Assembly (NCBI GenBank): GCA_014323675.1
Contig: JACONN010000005.1
Span: 434,001 to 498,000, forward strand
Length of the DNA: 64,000 nt
Source of the DNA: Hormoscilla sp. GM7CHS1pb
Lineage (GTDB): Bacteria > Cyanobacteriota > Cyanobacteriia > Cyanobacteriales > Desertifilaceae
Direction of reading: 5' to 3'
The position numbers and the translations under genes were made by a program. The notes beneath the pieces are model-generated. The model had not been told where the DNA came from. It did no database searches and saw only the letters and a list, made by a program, of their open reading frames with translations. Below, in pieces: positions 7,677 through 16,784 of the stretch; positions within the stretch are counted from its first letter, which is position 1, and every line of letters begins with the position of its first letter.

Positions 7677-10318
7677 TTAACTACTTGAGGCTTCCCCCTG
7701 TTCCGACTCGACAAAGTCTTTCACCAGATTCCGGTACTCCCATAACGTGCGATCGACCACTCTCCTGTCATTACTGTTAGCAAAAATCTGCACTAGGGGT
7801 TCCCCGGGGTCTGGCAATATCAATACCCAATTATCTGTTGATATCCCCTGGGTAGTGCGATTAGCGCTCCCAGGGGATATCGATTTTTCCGGAACGGTAG
7901 GCGTCACTACTGTACCATGAGATCGGAAATTATTTTGTCCTCGTGCCGTCCCTTGCTGGTTAACAATCTTTACCCCATCTATCAATTCCAGCTGTGTTGC
8001 TGGGTGTTTTTCCACTAGATAACGCATCAGCGCTCCTTTAATATTCCAGGGGCAGCGAATCGGGTACTGTTTATGGTAAACCCGAGGCAAACCAGCGCGA
8101 ATTTTTCCCAGACTACGGTCTTGAAGCTTGAGCATTTCAATCAACTTCGCGGTACAGAACATGGCATCAAACCCCGGATGCAGCTGGGGGAAAATGAAAC
8201 CCATATCCCCACTTCCTCCCAATACTACATTCGATGAGCGTGACTGGCCCTCCATCACCGCCCCCGGGTTGGCCTTTGTGCGAATTACCCTGCCATCGTG
8301 ACGCCGGGCGATTTGTTCCACCACACTCGACGCCTGCACTGGCACCACTACCGTTCCCCCCTACCGTAAGCTGTCAGCATTATCTGCACCATCAGCGCTG
8401 TCAAGGTTTCTCCCCGAATTGGACTACCCGTTTCATCTACTAATATTAGCTGTTCTCCATTTGCCGACACCTGCACCCCCATGGTAGCTTTTAGGGCCTC
8501 CACTACACGGGCTAACTGATCTAGCAATCCCTCCCGATCGCTCACTGATAGCGGCGTCTGGTTCAAGCTAGCATTCAGGACTACCGCATCACAGCCAAAC
8601 TTGGCTAACAACTGTGGTAGCACCGCACCATTCACTGCATAGGCATAGTCTATCACTACCTTTGAGTACACCCGTTTTATTGCCTCCAGATCCAGATGCT
8701 CCTCAAATGCCGTCCTATAGATGGAATTTACATCTGAAGGATACACAACATTGCCGATCTCTTGCACGGGCGATCGCCTGAGGTCTTCTTTGAAATAAGC
8801 CCCTTCTATCTTTTTCTCTATAGCTTTAGAGATATTGATGCCCTTGCGGTCCAAAAATTCGATTACAATTGCATCTGGTCGTTCTGGGTGCAAGCGGACG
8901 TGAATTCCCCCAGCAACTGCTAGGGTCGGAATTACGGTACGGGCGATGGGCAGGGCTGTTGCTTCCAGGTTCTGCACGTTTATGCCCGCTGACATTAAAC
9001 CCGCTACTAACGACCGGCTGACCATGCGGGAGATCGTCCGCTGGTCTCGCGAGATTGCTACCACCGAACCCGGTTTCAAGGTCGAGCCGTATGCCGATCC
9101 CAACTTTACCGCAAATTCTGGCGTGATGTCTATATTCGCCAGACCTTGAACCCCCCGCTGACCGAACAGGTTGCGCCGAGCCATGTTACCCCATATCAGG
9201 TTGATGTTCAATGTCGCTCCTGCTTCTACCTCTTTGTTCGGCCATACCCGCACTTGGGGGGCGATCTTCGCTTCTTCCCCGATGATGGACAGAGAACCCA
9301 CTACTGCTCCTTCCAAGATTTGGGCCCTCCGGTCTACTCTACTCCCTCGCCCGATCGCGCAGCCTCGCAGCTGGGCTTCTTCCCCGACGATCGCTCCATT
9401 CCAGACGATCGGACGCTCTAGGGAAGCATCGTTGGCGATCGTCACGTTGTCTCCTATTACAGTACCTGCATCCAGCCGCACTCGCGGTCCTATCCGGCAG
9501 TTTTTCCCGATCGTGACTGGTGGTTCTATTTTCACGCTCGGATCGATATAAGTATTGAGACCTACCCAGACTCCCGGATGCCTTTGTTCGTAGGCTTCTT
9601 CCAGTTTTACCTGTTGGGATAGGGCATCGTATTGGGCTTCCCGGTAAGCATCCAGGTGTCCCACATCGCACCAGTATTCTTTGGCCACGTAGCCGTACAT
9701 GGGCTCGTTATTCTCTAGCAGCTGGGGGAACAGGTCTTTGGAAAAGTCTGACTCTTGGTCTTCTGGCAGATAGTCTAGCACTTCTGGTTCTAGGATATAG
9801 GTGCCTGTATTCACCGTATCGGAGAAGATTTCGCTCGTGGAGGGCTTTTCCAGAAACCGCTTGATTCTCTGGTCCGAGTCGGTGATTACTACCCCAAATT
9901 CTCGCGGGTTCGGCACTTGAGTTAGGATCAGCGTTGCTTTTGAGCCCTTTTCCTTGTGAAATGCGATCGCCGCTGTCAGGTCAAAGTCGGTAATGCTATC
10001 GCCGCTAATCACCAGGAAAGTTGAATCTAGCAGTTCGGCAATATTCTTGACGCAACCGGCGGTTCCCAGGGGTTGGTCTTCTTCCACGGCGTAGGAAATG
10101 CGCACGCCAAAATCGGCCCCGTCTTGGAAGTAATCCCGCATCACATCTGGCATGTAATACAGGGTGGCGATGATTTCTCTGATCTGATGCCGTCGCAGCA
10201 AGTTAACTATATGTTCGGCAATGGGGCGATTGAGAATCGGTACCATTGGTTTGGGGAGATCGCAGGTTAAGGGTCTCAGCCGCGTTCCCGACCCGCCAGC
10301 CATCAGCACTGCTCTCAT
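7677..10318 (-). CDS. mannose-1-phosphate guanylyltransferase / phosphomannomutase, one-base frameshift
   Basis: Bifunctional-looking sugar-nucleotide enzyme feeding GDP-mannose to polysaccharides and glycoconjugates. Residues 1-235 are a nucleotidyltransferase (MRAVLMAGGSGTRLRPLT, KPMVPI). Residues 250-370 are left-handed beta-helix hexapeptide repeats, and the remainder is a phosphomannomutase-like module. The frame breaks at the G run near 8357: six Gs are present and seven would join TAYGRGG to TVVVPVQASSVVEQIARR. The second frame runs to 7677. A palindromic element at 7840-7881 adds residues in frame just before DNWVLILPDPGEPLVQIFAN. GGAGGG precedes the ATG at 10318. A duplicated fragment of this gene lies at 11.2 kb. 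Confidence 0.87.
7840..7881. repeat. palindromic element, TAGTGCG core, inside phosphomannomutase part
   Basis: Arms GATATCCCCTGGG and CCCAGGGGATATC (13 bp, perfect) enclose the core TAGTGCGATTAGCGCT. The same core, with one base changed and different arm tips, recurs at 45061-45104 and inside 61594-61730. It is read in frame as part of the protein. Confidence 0.88.
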
Positions 10319-10557
10319 AAATCCGCCCTCCTTAGCTTACTTCCCATGCAACTTACCTGTTTTCCACCTCAGATGCTGTTTTAATCATTACATATTCTCA
10401 CCCATTTTCTCTCCACACGCCGCTGTTTCGGCTTCCTCTGTCCATTTTACCACTCCAGGTCTCAGCAGGTCCCCCGATCTCTTCACGGGATGGCAAATGA
10501 GATGGACCCAACTGGAGACAAGAGCAAAAGCCTGATTTTTGAATTATCACCAATATA

Positions 10558-10847
10558 CTATTCCAGCATCCGCTTCAGTTGTTTATAAACTTCGTCATCA
10601 TTGCGCTTGCCAACTAAAATCACCTCTACTAGATCCTCATCAACCAGAAATCGATAAACAATTCGATATTTCCCAATACTGACTCGGTACAAATCAGAAT
10701 ATTCTGCTAGTTTTTTGCTATCAGCAGGCAAATGCTCCACATTTAATGTCAACGCGGCGCAATTTTTTTAGCAATTTGAGCAAGAATTTTAGGTGGTAAT
10801 CCCTGAAGAAAATCTAGGACTATTTCTAGACCGTCAAGCTTCGCCAT
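10558..10847 (-). pseudogene. RelE/ParE-type toxin, frameshifted
   Basis: Ribosome-dependent mRNA interferase-like toxin. The C-terminal half is clear: TLNVEHLPADSKKLAEYSDLYRVSIGKYRIVYRFLVDEDLVEVILVGKR, the usual YRVRxGxYRIVY block of the RelE fold. The N-terminal half, MAKLDGLEIVLDFLQGLPPKI, lies in another frame from ATG 10847. The frames separate at a run of seven A (minus strand) near 10767; eight would join them. The ATG overlaps the end of the upstream antitoxin frame by 14 bases, the normal arrangement for such pairs. Confidence 0.72.
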
Positions 10848-11106
10848 TTGCTAATTTTTTTAACGTTTCTACGAACTTATATGCTCCTACCATTTGGGAA
10901 TTAGTTAGGGCAGCTTCTGCCGCTTTCCCCCAGATAGCATCTTATTCTAATTCTGCCAATGTTTCTATTATTTGTTGATATGTTTCCGCCGACATTATGA
11001 CATGGCTGGGGCGCGATCTATCTGTTAATAAAACAGGGTTTTGGGCTACTAGATCGAACACTTCTTCCTGTCTCTTTTGAAAGTCTGCAAAAGTATATAT
11101 TTCCAT
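10834..11106 (-). pseudogene. Phd/YefM-type antitoxin with an internal stop
   Basis: Reads MEIYTFADFQKRQEEVFDLV, then TDRSRPSHVIMSAETYQQI, typical of the Phd/YefM DNA-binding and toxin-neutralising fold. After ETLAELE comes TAA at about 10913, then the same frame continues DAIWGKAAEAALTNSQMVG to the stop at 10834. A single substitution (GAA or CAA to TAA) explains it. It is the upstream partner of the RelE-type gene. Both members being damaged suggests the locus is inactive, unless the changes are read errors. Confidence 0.65.
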
Positions 11107-11448
11107 AGGGGAACTCCCAAAATTAAAATCTCATAATCTGACAATGGTGCTGTTGGGTTAGTTCGACCATGGGATACCCCAGTCGCCGGATCCCCCCAAA
11201 CCCCCGCCGCTGGGGGAAGGAAAAGTCTGACTCTTGGTCTTCTGGCAGATAGTCTAGCACTTCTGGTTCCAAGATCTAGGTGCCTGTATTCACCGTATCA
11301 GAGAATATTTCGCTGGTGGAGGGTTTTTCCAGAACGTCCATTTTAACTCATATCTTGCACCATTCTCGATTAGCCTCATGACCAGCTCCGATCGCGTAGC
11401 GTGGCGCCAGCCATAGATTCTGATGACAAAAGATGCGCACCGACTGCA
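11106..11448. other. intergenic region with a duplicated gene fragment
   Basis: Bases 11221-11334 closely repeat about 9745-9857, the part of the guanylyltransferase gene encoding the segment around YILEPEVLDYLPEDQESDF, in the same orientation and with scattered substitutions. A piece of the GGATCCCCCCAAACCC-type dispersed repeat precedes it. Nothing else is recognised. Confidence 0.75.
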
Positions 11449-11544
11449 ATGAAAAACATAATGATTCAGAGTCTGATTACAGCTAGCGGCCTGGCCCTTC
11501 TCGGTGCCGTTAGTTTCGCTTCTGGGGCCCGGGCCGGGGGTTGA
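11449..11544 (+). pseudogene. signal-peptide remnant of a secreted or outer-membrane protein
   Basis: A 31-residue frame that is almost purely a signal peptide: MKNIMIQSLITASGLALLGA, then VSFASGARAGG and a stop. It has a positive start, a hydrophobic core and an ARA cleavage site. Immediately downstream the sequence turns into dispersed and tandem repeats, so the mature part has been cut off. The beta-barrel fragment at 13.1-13.7 kb could be the rest of the same gene, displaced by repeat growth; this is inferred from order and orientation only. Confidence 0.55.
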
Positions 11545-11692
11545 CCTCGTTCCCAGGTTCTACCTGGGAATGACTACTGGAGGCAGAGCCTCCTGTTGCA
11601 GAAATAGGAAATCGAATATGAGATGCTCCCTGCTTCTTGCTTCGGGACCAGTCAGAAACTGGGTTTCTCTGGAACGAGGAAACTACTTATAT

Positions 11693-12117
11693 CTGACTGG
11701 AGGCTCCCGCCGTAAGAGGGCGTTCCCTGCCAGAGACAGGGAACGAGATGAACTCTGACTGGAGGCTCCCGCCGTAAGAGGGCGTTCCCTGCCAGAGACA
11801 GGGAACGAGATGAACTCTGACTGGAGGCTCCCGCCGTAAGAGGGCGTTCCCTGCCAGAGACAGGGAACGAGATGAAAACTACTTATATCTGACTGGAGGC
11901 TCCCGCCGTAAGAGGGCGTTCCCTGCCAGAGACAGGGAACGAGATGAACTCTGACTGGAGGCTCCCGCCGTAAGAGGGCGTTCCCTGCCAGAGACAGGGA
12001 ACGAGATGAACTCTGACTGGAGGCTCCCGCCGTAAGAGGGCGTTCCCTGCCAGAGACAGGGAACGAGATGAACTCTGACTGGAGGCTCCCGCCGTAAGAG
12101 GGCGTTCCCTGCCAGAG
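11693..12117 (+). repeat. 62-bp tandem repeat, seven copies
   Basis: Seven near-identical units have AGGCTCCCGCCGTAAGAGGG starting at 11701, 11763, 11825, 11897, 11959, 12021 and 12083. The spacing is 62 bp except one 72-bp step where ACTTATAT is added. Each unit contains the inverted repeat GTTCCCTGCC...GGCAGGGAAC-like pair, related to the dispersed CGTTCCCAGG elements of the window. The near identity of copies points to recent expansion or gene conversion. Confidence 0.9.
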
Positions 12118-12258
12118 AGGAGTTTGAGTTTCAGCGATTTAGAGATAGTCGGGAGGGGCAGTTCCACTCTGATTAAAATCCTAAATACGGGAGAAACTCT
12201 GGCTACTTTGTCGAGAATTGATTCTACCCTTATTGGTGCGGATGATTTTGTTTAGATT
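12118..12258 (+). pseudogene. C-terminal fragment of a hemolysin-type calcium-binding protein
   Basis: The open frame right after the 62-bp array reads SLSFSDLEIVGRGSSTLIKI, LNTGETLATLSRIDSTLIGA, DDFV and stop. This resembles the end segment of secreted cyanobacterial proteins with calcium-binding repeats (pattern TLIxxxxxGETLAxLxxVxxxLIxxxDFV). No start or repeats remain upstream because the array replaces them. Fragment only. Confidence 0.5.
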
Positions 12259-12260
12259 GG

Positions 12261-12450
12261 TCTCCTGGCCCGCCGTGGGTTTTAATCCACCCGTTACCAG
12301 GCAGGAGCCAGGTTTCGAGGCGCCAAGTGGGTTAAAACTGACCGGAATGCACCATTGTCGATTGGCTTCATGGCCCGCCGTGGGTTCAAACCCACGCGCG
12401 TTACCAGGCGGGAGCCAGGTTTCGAGGCGCCAAGTGGGTTAAAACCCACT
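12261..12450. repeat. approximately 80-bp direct repeat, two copies
   Basis: Copies at about 12261-12336 and 12369-12450 share TGGCCCGCCGTGGGTT, GTTACCAGGC(A/G)GGAGCCAGG and GAGGCGCCAAGTGGGTTAAA. Internal inverted pairs (GTGGGTTTTAATCCAC, GTGGGTTCAAACCCAC) make hairpins. Further GTTCCTAGGCTCCGCCTGGG-type inverted repeats follow to 12.57 kb. Confidence 0.7.
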
Positions 12451-12786
12451 CTCTAGCATTGTCGCAGAAAGGATTTCCTCTCGTTCCTAGGCTCCGCCTG
12501 GGAACGAGTTCTAGAGACTCTGCCTCTAGTTGACAATGCGTATGAAGTGAGTTAAAACCCACTTCATACGCATTGTCTAGAAACGATTTAGGCCACGCTT
12601 TGTGGACTTTGGCTCAAGACCTCTGTTTTAACCAGATGCGACTTATTGCGACAGGTGCAAGATATGATCGAAACCGACCATTTGGGGCTAGCCGCCCGGA
12701 TCCCCCCGGAACGCGCAAAAGTCATGCAAGCCCCTCGCTCTGGTTTGGCCCCAGGGTCGGTGCAGTGGCCGCCGAGGTGCGTTGTT

Positions 12787-12915
12787 CCAAATAAGATAGT
12801 GCTGTTACTCCAAATAAGATAGTGCTGTTACTCTCCATAAGATAGTGCTGTTACTCTCCATAAGATAGTGCTGTTACTCTCCATAACATAGTGCTGTTGC
12901 TCCCCATAATATAGT
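12787..12915 (+). repeat. 23/24-bp minisatellite, six units
   Basis: Units of CC(A)AATAAGATAGTGCTGTTACTC are repeated six times, degenerating toward the right (CATAACATAGTGCTGTTGCTC, then CATAATATAGTGCTGCTTTTG). The upstream stretch 12570-12786 has an open frame with no family I recognise (contains VQDMIETDHLGLAARIPPE in one frame). Two small hairpins at 12979-13022 (GTGCCCC/GGGGCAC and AAACACT/AGTGTTT) follow. Confidence 0.82.
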
Positions 12916-13115
12916 GCTGCTTTTGGGCCAACCTGGGCGCGAATTACCTGATGGAGGCTATTGGCTCGCGGGGGTGCGGCCGTGCCCCTAAAGGGGCACG
13001 GGGAAACACTGAAGTGTTTACTACGAACATACGCTCGCGGGGGATTGCTTCGGGGGGGTCTCTTCTCAATTGCCCATAGTTATCGCTGCCATCCGACAGC
13101 CCGGCTTCCAAGCAG

Positions 13116-13711
13116 GTGCCAACGGTCAAAGCCTATCTGGGTGCGGACTACACCGCCAAGGCCGCAGGAGGCTGGAATTTTCGCATCGGTGGCATTGGCT
13201 ATCTCAACCCAGACCGAGACTATTATAGCCAGCTATGGGGTAACGCTTCTAAAACTATTCGTCTGGGCAAAAAAGCTAATCTAGTTTTAGCTACTGGGTT
13301 AAACTACGCCATCGACCGGGAAACCAAGATCGGCGACGTTACTAGCATTTCCCCCGCTTCGCCCGTTTTAACTGGGGCCTTGCTTCTGTGGGGGTGACCA
13401 ACTATTTTGGGGATATTTTACCTAACTCAATTGGCGATCGCCTGGTAACCGAGTTATCGTTCCGTCCGCTAAAAAAACTGCGGGTCTCCGGACACATCGC
13501 CCCGGTCGATCGAACTACGAGTCGTTCTCCCTATGGTGGGACTGTAACCTGGCAACTAGGGAATAAATATAATAGTCAGACCCTGTCCTTGAGTTGGCAA
13601 AGTCAAGAGTACGACTACGGGGACGATCCTTTCGGTAACAGGTTATCGATAAAGGATAATATTTTTACTGTATCATTTAGGGTAGGTGCCCGACTAGGTC
13701 CGGGTGGTTAA
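13116..13711 (+). pseudogene. outer-membrane beta-barrel protein, 5'-truncated and frameshifted
   Basis: About 200 residues of alternating hydrophobic/polar strands with aromatic ends: VKAYLGADYTAKAAGGWNFR, LGKKANLVLATGLNYAID, then TVTWQLGNKYNSQTLSLSW and a final IFTVSFRVGARLG strand. The frame changes near 13375: GTTTTAACTGG with one more T would read PVFNWGLASVGVTNYFG. No credible start is seen; the 5' part is replaced by repeats. A signal peptide 1.6 kb upstream in the same orientation may be its lost N-terminus. I cannot name the family. Confidence 0.5.
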
Positions 13712-13780
13712 CAAGGGCTCAGAAACGGGGTTGGGACTGAGTGCCTCATCTAGCTGCCAGACATGGTGTATCTCAATTGT

Positions 13781-13856
13781 GTCAGGGCGAAGCATTCGGA
13801 TAGGAAATCTGTTTTTTATGTCATAATTGATCGCCCGAATGCTTCGCCCCTACAGC
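13781..13856. repeat. MITE-like hairpin
   Basis: Arms GGGCGAAGCATTCGG and CCGAATGCTTCGCCC enclose about 40 AT-rich bases and are followed by CCTAC. Non-coding; same general type as the GGGGCACGGC elements at 45.2-45.9 kb but with a different arm sequence. Confidence 0.8.
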
Positions 13857-13911
13857 TATATTTGCAAATATGGGATGTACCCGCCAGACATGGTGGAAGA
13901 AACCCGGTTTC

Positions 13912-14382
13912 TCAATCTTCAACTGTACGATCGGAAGGAGGCGATCGCATATCTGTCGGATGCACAGCCGTCACCTCAGCATACCTAGCAAAATCCCTGT
14001 TGTTAAAAGTCAGGATGTGCGTCAACCCATGCACCTGCATTGCCGCCACTAACCTGGCATCGTGGACCTGCACTCCCCTCACTCCATAAGTCAGCACCAA
14101 CCGTTCCCATTCAGAATAAATCGCCAGGGTATCGGGTAAGAGCAAAAAAAGCCTTTTTAACCGATTCACTTTCATTGCTGCTTCATCTGGGGTATGTCCC
14201 AACCCATTTTTATCTGCAGGCCGGGTGTAAACATTCCAAAACTCAATTAAATTTTGCGGAATAATACAAAGTTGATGCCCTTGACTGCGCAAACTTGTTG
14301 TCCCATTGACAGCATCGGCGTACATGGGATGATTGGGGTCGGCACTCCGCAACAGAATATTGGTATCAATCAAAAATGGCAT
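13912..14382 (-). CDS. PIN-domain toxin (VapC-like)
   Basis: PIN-fold ribonuclease toxin of 156 residues. The metal-binding acidic residues are in place: FLIDTNILLRS at the start, NLIEFWNV in the middle, VHDARLVAAM and the final NNRDFARY. It is translated after its antitoxin, whose stop overlaps this ATG (TAATG). The C-terminal tail (HPTDMRSPPSDRTVED) is longer than in many VapC proteins. Frame and motifs are intact, so the pair is probably active. Confidence 0.88.
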   Translation of the reverse strand: MPFLIDTNILLRSADPNHPMYADAVNGTTSLRSQGHQLCIIPQNLIEFWNVYTRPADKNGLGHTPDEAAMKVNRLKRLFLLLPDTLAIYSEWERLVLTYGVRGVQVHDARLVAAMQVHGLTHILTFNNRDFARYAEVTAVHPTDMRSPPSDRTVED

Positions 14383-14642
14383 TAACCCCTTTCTCCGTAA
14401 ATGCTTTCACGACTAATAGCTTCATCGGACAAATAGGGCATGTTGCGCGGGTGACTCTCCGCCCACTCCCGAAACGCACGAGCCCATTCTTCTGGAGTGG
14501 CCGTTTCATAAAAAGGGCGCTCTTGCTCTTCTGCTGAGGTAAGATCGGGCGTCGCTTTCAGTTTTTCCTCTAGCAGCGATCGCTCTCCGGTCGAGAGAGA
14601 TTGGACGATTTGCGCTAATGATTCAACTAATTTAACGTTCAT
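14382..14642 (-). CDS. antitoxin of the VapC-like pair
   Basis: An 86-residue protein beginning MNVKLVESLAQIVQSLSTGE, an amphipathic N-terminal half, then an acidic, flexible C-terminus (PEEWARAFREWAESHPRNMP) of the sort that wraps a PIN toxin. AGGAGG six bases before ATG 14642 selects this start over an in-frame ATG 42 bases upstream. One-base overlap with the toxin gene. No named DNA-binding fold is evident, so the class of antitoxin is unassigned. Confidence 0.75.
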   Translation of the reverse strand: MNVKLVESLAQIVQSLSTGERSLLEEKLKATPDLTSAEEQERPFYETATPEEWARAFREWAESHPRNMPYLSDEAISRESIYGERG

Positions 14643-14924
14643 AAAGCCTCCTGCGACGATCGTGAATTTGGTCATGGCTATCACCTGTCGCTCAGTTTGG
14701 CAACATCAGTATCTATGATAACTTTAAGCATCAGTTTTGATTCTGTCAATATCTGTCCGATCGCTCGACTCCGAGTTAGCCAGTTCTGCACCTACCCGAC
14801 GCTTTGCGTTCAAATTCCGCCCAGATTTCTTCTGGCCGACGGGGTGGCATAGCTTCAGCCCGGGCAACTCCCTGTTTGATAATCTCACGATTTTTCGCTC
14901 CTCTAGCGGGCGAGTTCCTCTGCG

Positions 14925-15203
14925 CTAGGAGGAGTTGTATCTATTTCCTCTTCCGACCAGTGCTCTCCTCTCCATACTCGCTAAGGCGCTCGTATTTCGG
15001 GATGCGCGTGCGAACAAATCGTTAGGGGTGCATTGGAAAAAGGTGCAGAGTTTCCCCAGAGTCGTCAAGGCGATCGCTTGAGCTTCACCAATTTCTAATT
15101 CTCTTAATTGCTGGCTGTCTATGCCCGTGGATGCGGCAATCTTTTCGTAACTGACATTCCCGCGCGAGGCTCGCAGCTGCGCGAGTTGAGTTTTGACTTT
15201 CAT
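14925..15203 (-). CDS. XRE-family helix-turn-helix protein
   Basis: A 92-residue DNA-binding protein of the Cro/C1 type: QLAQLRASRGNVSYEKIAAS forms helices 1-2 and TGIDSQQLRELEIGEAQAIA the recognition region, followed by LTTLGKLCTFFQCTPNDLF, the classic end of the domain. The tail after residue 68 is Arg/Ser-rich and ends inside a dispersed repeat, so the natural stop may be lost. It lies 28 bases downstream of a small HTH_17-type gene on the same strand. Confidence 0.75.
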   Translation of the reverse strand: MKVKTQLAQLRASRGNVSYEKIAASTGIDSQQLRELEIGEAQAIALTTLGKLCTFFQCTPNDLFARASRNTSALASMERRALVGRGNRYNSS

Positions 15204-15231
15204 CTTTCATCTTTGAACTAACCTATCTTCG

Positions 15232-15399
15232 CTACTCTCGCAGCGGAGGGGGCCCGGAGCGTATGCCCTTATATAGAGGAATCACCCAAACCCGGGCGAT
15301 TTTCTGGGCTCCCTGGATGCGACCTTGCTTTAATAGCAGCCTGACTCTTTGAGTGGAAATACCTAAAAGAGTCGCTGCTGCGGTGGTTCCGACAAACAT
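15232..15399 (-). CDS. small excisionase-type (HTH_17) DNA-binding protein
   Basis: A 55-residue frame starting MFVGTTAAATLLGISTQRVR and continuing LLLKQGRIQGAQKIARVWVI, then P. This is the winged-helix MerR/excisionase fold (T..AA.LLGIS..RVR.LL..GRI.G....R.W.IP). The last dozen residues (YKGIRSGPPPLRE) come from a dispersed GC-rich repeat also seen at about 28.07 kb, so the original C-terminus is probably replaced. Small HTH_17 proteins often accompany integrases, PIN toxins or transposases; none of those is adjacent downstream. Confidence 0.6.
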   Translation of the reverse strand: MFVGTTAAATLLGISTQRVRLLLKQGRIQGAQKIARVWVIPLYKGIRSGPPPLRE

Positions 15400-15614
15400 A
15401 ATCAAACTATTGCGCTAATAGCAACAGTTTATCGTAAAAGAGGCGATCTCGGTCATCCCATTTATCCGGTGGCAAACTAAAATAAAATTAGACTGGCCCC
15501 GAGCAGCGGCACCGTTAGCCAGACGCAACCTTGACGGTTGAGTATTGTTGACGGTGATGGCCTGCCCGGTCTGGAAGTGTTCTCATGTTACCCTGATGGG
15601 AGGAGTTAGTGGCA

Positions 15615-15803
15615 ATGAGTTTAATTGTATTTGGATTGCTAGTAGTTTACATCGGCGGGGCCTGGAAGTTCTGGAAAGGATATAATCGGACTCAATTTAA
15701 CCGCACAATGTCAGACAAAATCCGTTTATCCCTGTTGTGGCCAGCTTTGTTGGTTGCCAATCCCTCTTACCGCAAGAACTTTAGAAAGGCTCTCAAGGGT
15801 TGA
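15615..15803 (+). CDS. small conserved membrane protein, unknown function
   Basis: A 62-residue protein with one N-terminal hydrophobic helix (MSLIVFGLLVVYIGGAWKFW) followed by a basic, soluble tail (GYNRTQFNRTMSDKIRLSLL, WPALLVANPSYRKNFRKALK). GGAGGAG lies nine bases before ATG 15615; an in-frame GTG at 15609 would be too close. Similar short proteins seem familiar from cyanobacteria but I know no function. Confidence 0.65.
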   Translation: MSLIVFGLLVVYIGGAWKFWKGYNRTQFNRTMSDKIRLSLLWPALLVANPSYRKNFRKALKG

Positions 15804-15953
15804 TTCATCCCGAGAATGGCTTAAATATCCTCATTTTTTTAATCTTCTGTTTCCTGTTTGCTGTCATAAGTAGTATGATAGAGTGATAACAGAAATATAC
15901 ATCAAGTCAAAGTAAATTGTGGATGAGGAGATTTAAGTTAGTTGTCACAGCGA

Positions 15954-16682
15954 ATGTCAAAACAAGGTAAGAGCGATCGGGATGGTCAATGGTTCGGTGG
16001 GGCTCATGAATCAGATGTCTGGCAGGGGCAGCTAGCAGCGGTAGCCTATCGTTTTAACCAGCAATACCGGGGAGATGCTTTCGATCTGCCGCCAGAAGTG
16101 AAGGAGATGCCGATTTTTGAGGAGTGGACTTCCGGGTCACTGACAGCAAAAGTGGCTTCTCCCTTCTGGGAAGTAGTAAAGCCTCAAAAGGGTGACCTCT
16201 GTCTAGATCTGGGCTGTGGGGTGAGTTTTTTGATTTATCCCTGGCACGAGTGGGGGGCTTTATTTTACGGTCGGGAAATTAGCACGGTGGCGCAGGAAGG
16301 TCTGAATAGTCGGGGACCACAGCTAAATTCTAAACTGTTTAAGGGGGTAGAGTTGGGGGCGGCGCACGAACTGAATTATGAACCCTCTCAATTCGATCTG
16401 GCGATCGCCACTGGTTGGAGTTGCTATTACTCCTTAGAGTACTGGGAGGTAGTTATGGCCCAGGTGAAACGGGTACTCAAACCCACGGGGTGTTTGTTTT
16501 CGATCTCCTGGACCCAGAAACTCCCGAGGCAGAAAATTGGGCGATCCTGGAAACTTATCTGGGGGCGGAGGTATTTTTGTCATCTCTAGGAGATTGGGAA
16601 AAAAACGATCGCATCAGCGGGTGCCAAAATCCTCCAACGCCAACCAGGAGAGTTATTTACCCTGTACAAGGTAAAATTTTGA
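15954..16682 (+). CDS. class I SAM-dependent methyltransferase, two one-base frameshifts
   Basis: Rossmann-fold methyltransferase; the SAM-binding loop is LCLDLGCGVSFLIYPW and the post-motif segment QFDLAIATGWSCYY is followed by VKRVLKPTG. The reading frame changes at 16487 (ACGGGG; one more G gives KPTGVFVFDLLDPETPEAEN) and again at about 16599 (seven As; six give GDWEKTIASAGAKILQRQPG, ELFTLYKVKF, stop at 16680-16682). Both are run-length changes and the corrected protein reads straight through. Substrate unknown. A TTG 12 bases upstream could be the start instead. Confidence 0.75.
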
Positions 16683-16745
16683 GTTGTCCCGTAGGGCGGG
16701 CGTCTCGCCTGTCCGAGACCCAGGGCGTCTCGCCCGAGACAAGGG
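16681..16745. repeat. GC-rich inverted repeat
   Basis: GGGCGGGCGTCTCGCC and GGGCGTCTCGCCCGAGAC with CTGTCCGAGAC between form overlapping stems directly after the methyltransferase stop; possibly serves as its terminator. Confidence 0.45.
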
Positions 16746-16784
16746 GTCAATAATGAGGTCGAAGAAGGCAAGGTAACGGGAAAG

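Noticed and set aside
9339..9671. Arg/Ser-rich minus-strand frame inside the guanylyltransferase gene
   Set aside because: Alternative frame of the hexapeptide-repeat region; no independent support.
11693..12117. 62-bp tandem repeats considered as a CRISPR array
   Set aside because: The whole unit is repeated; there are no unrelated spacers of constant length and no cas genes nearby.
11883..12167. Minus-strand frame through the 62-bp array (repeated LPVSGRERPLTAGASSQ)
   Set aside because: Produced by the repeat; the 62-bp unit shifts frame between copies and there is no start signal.
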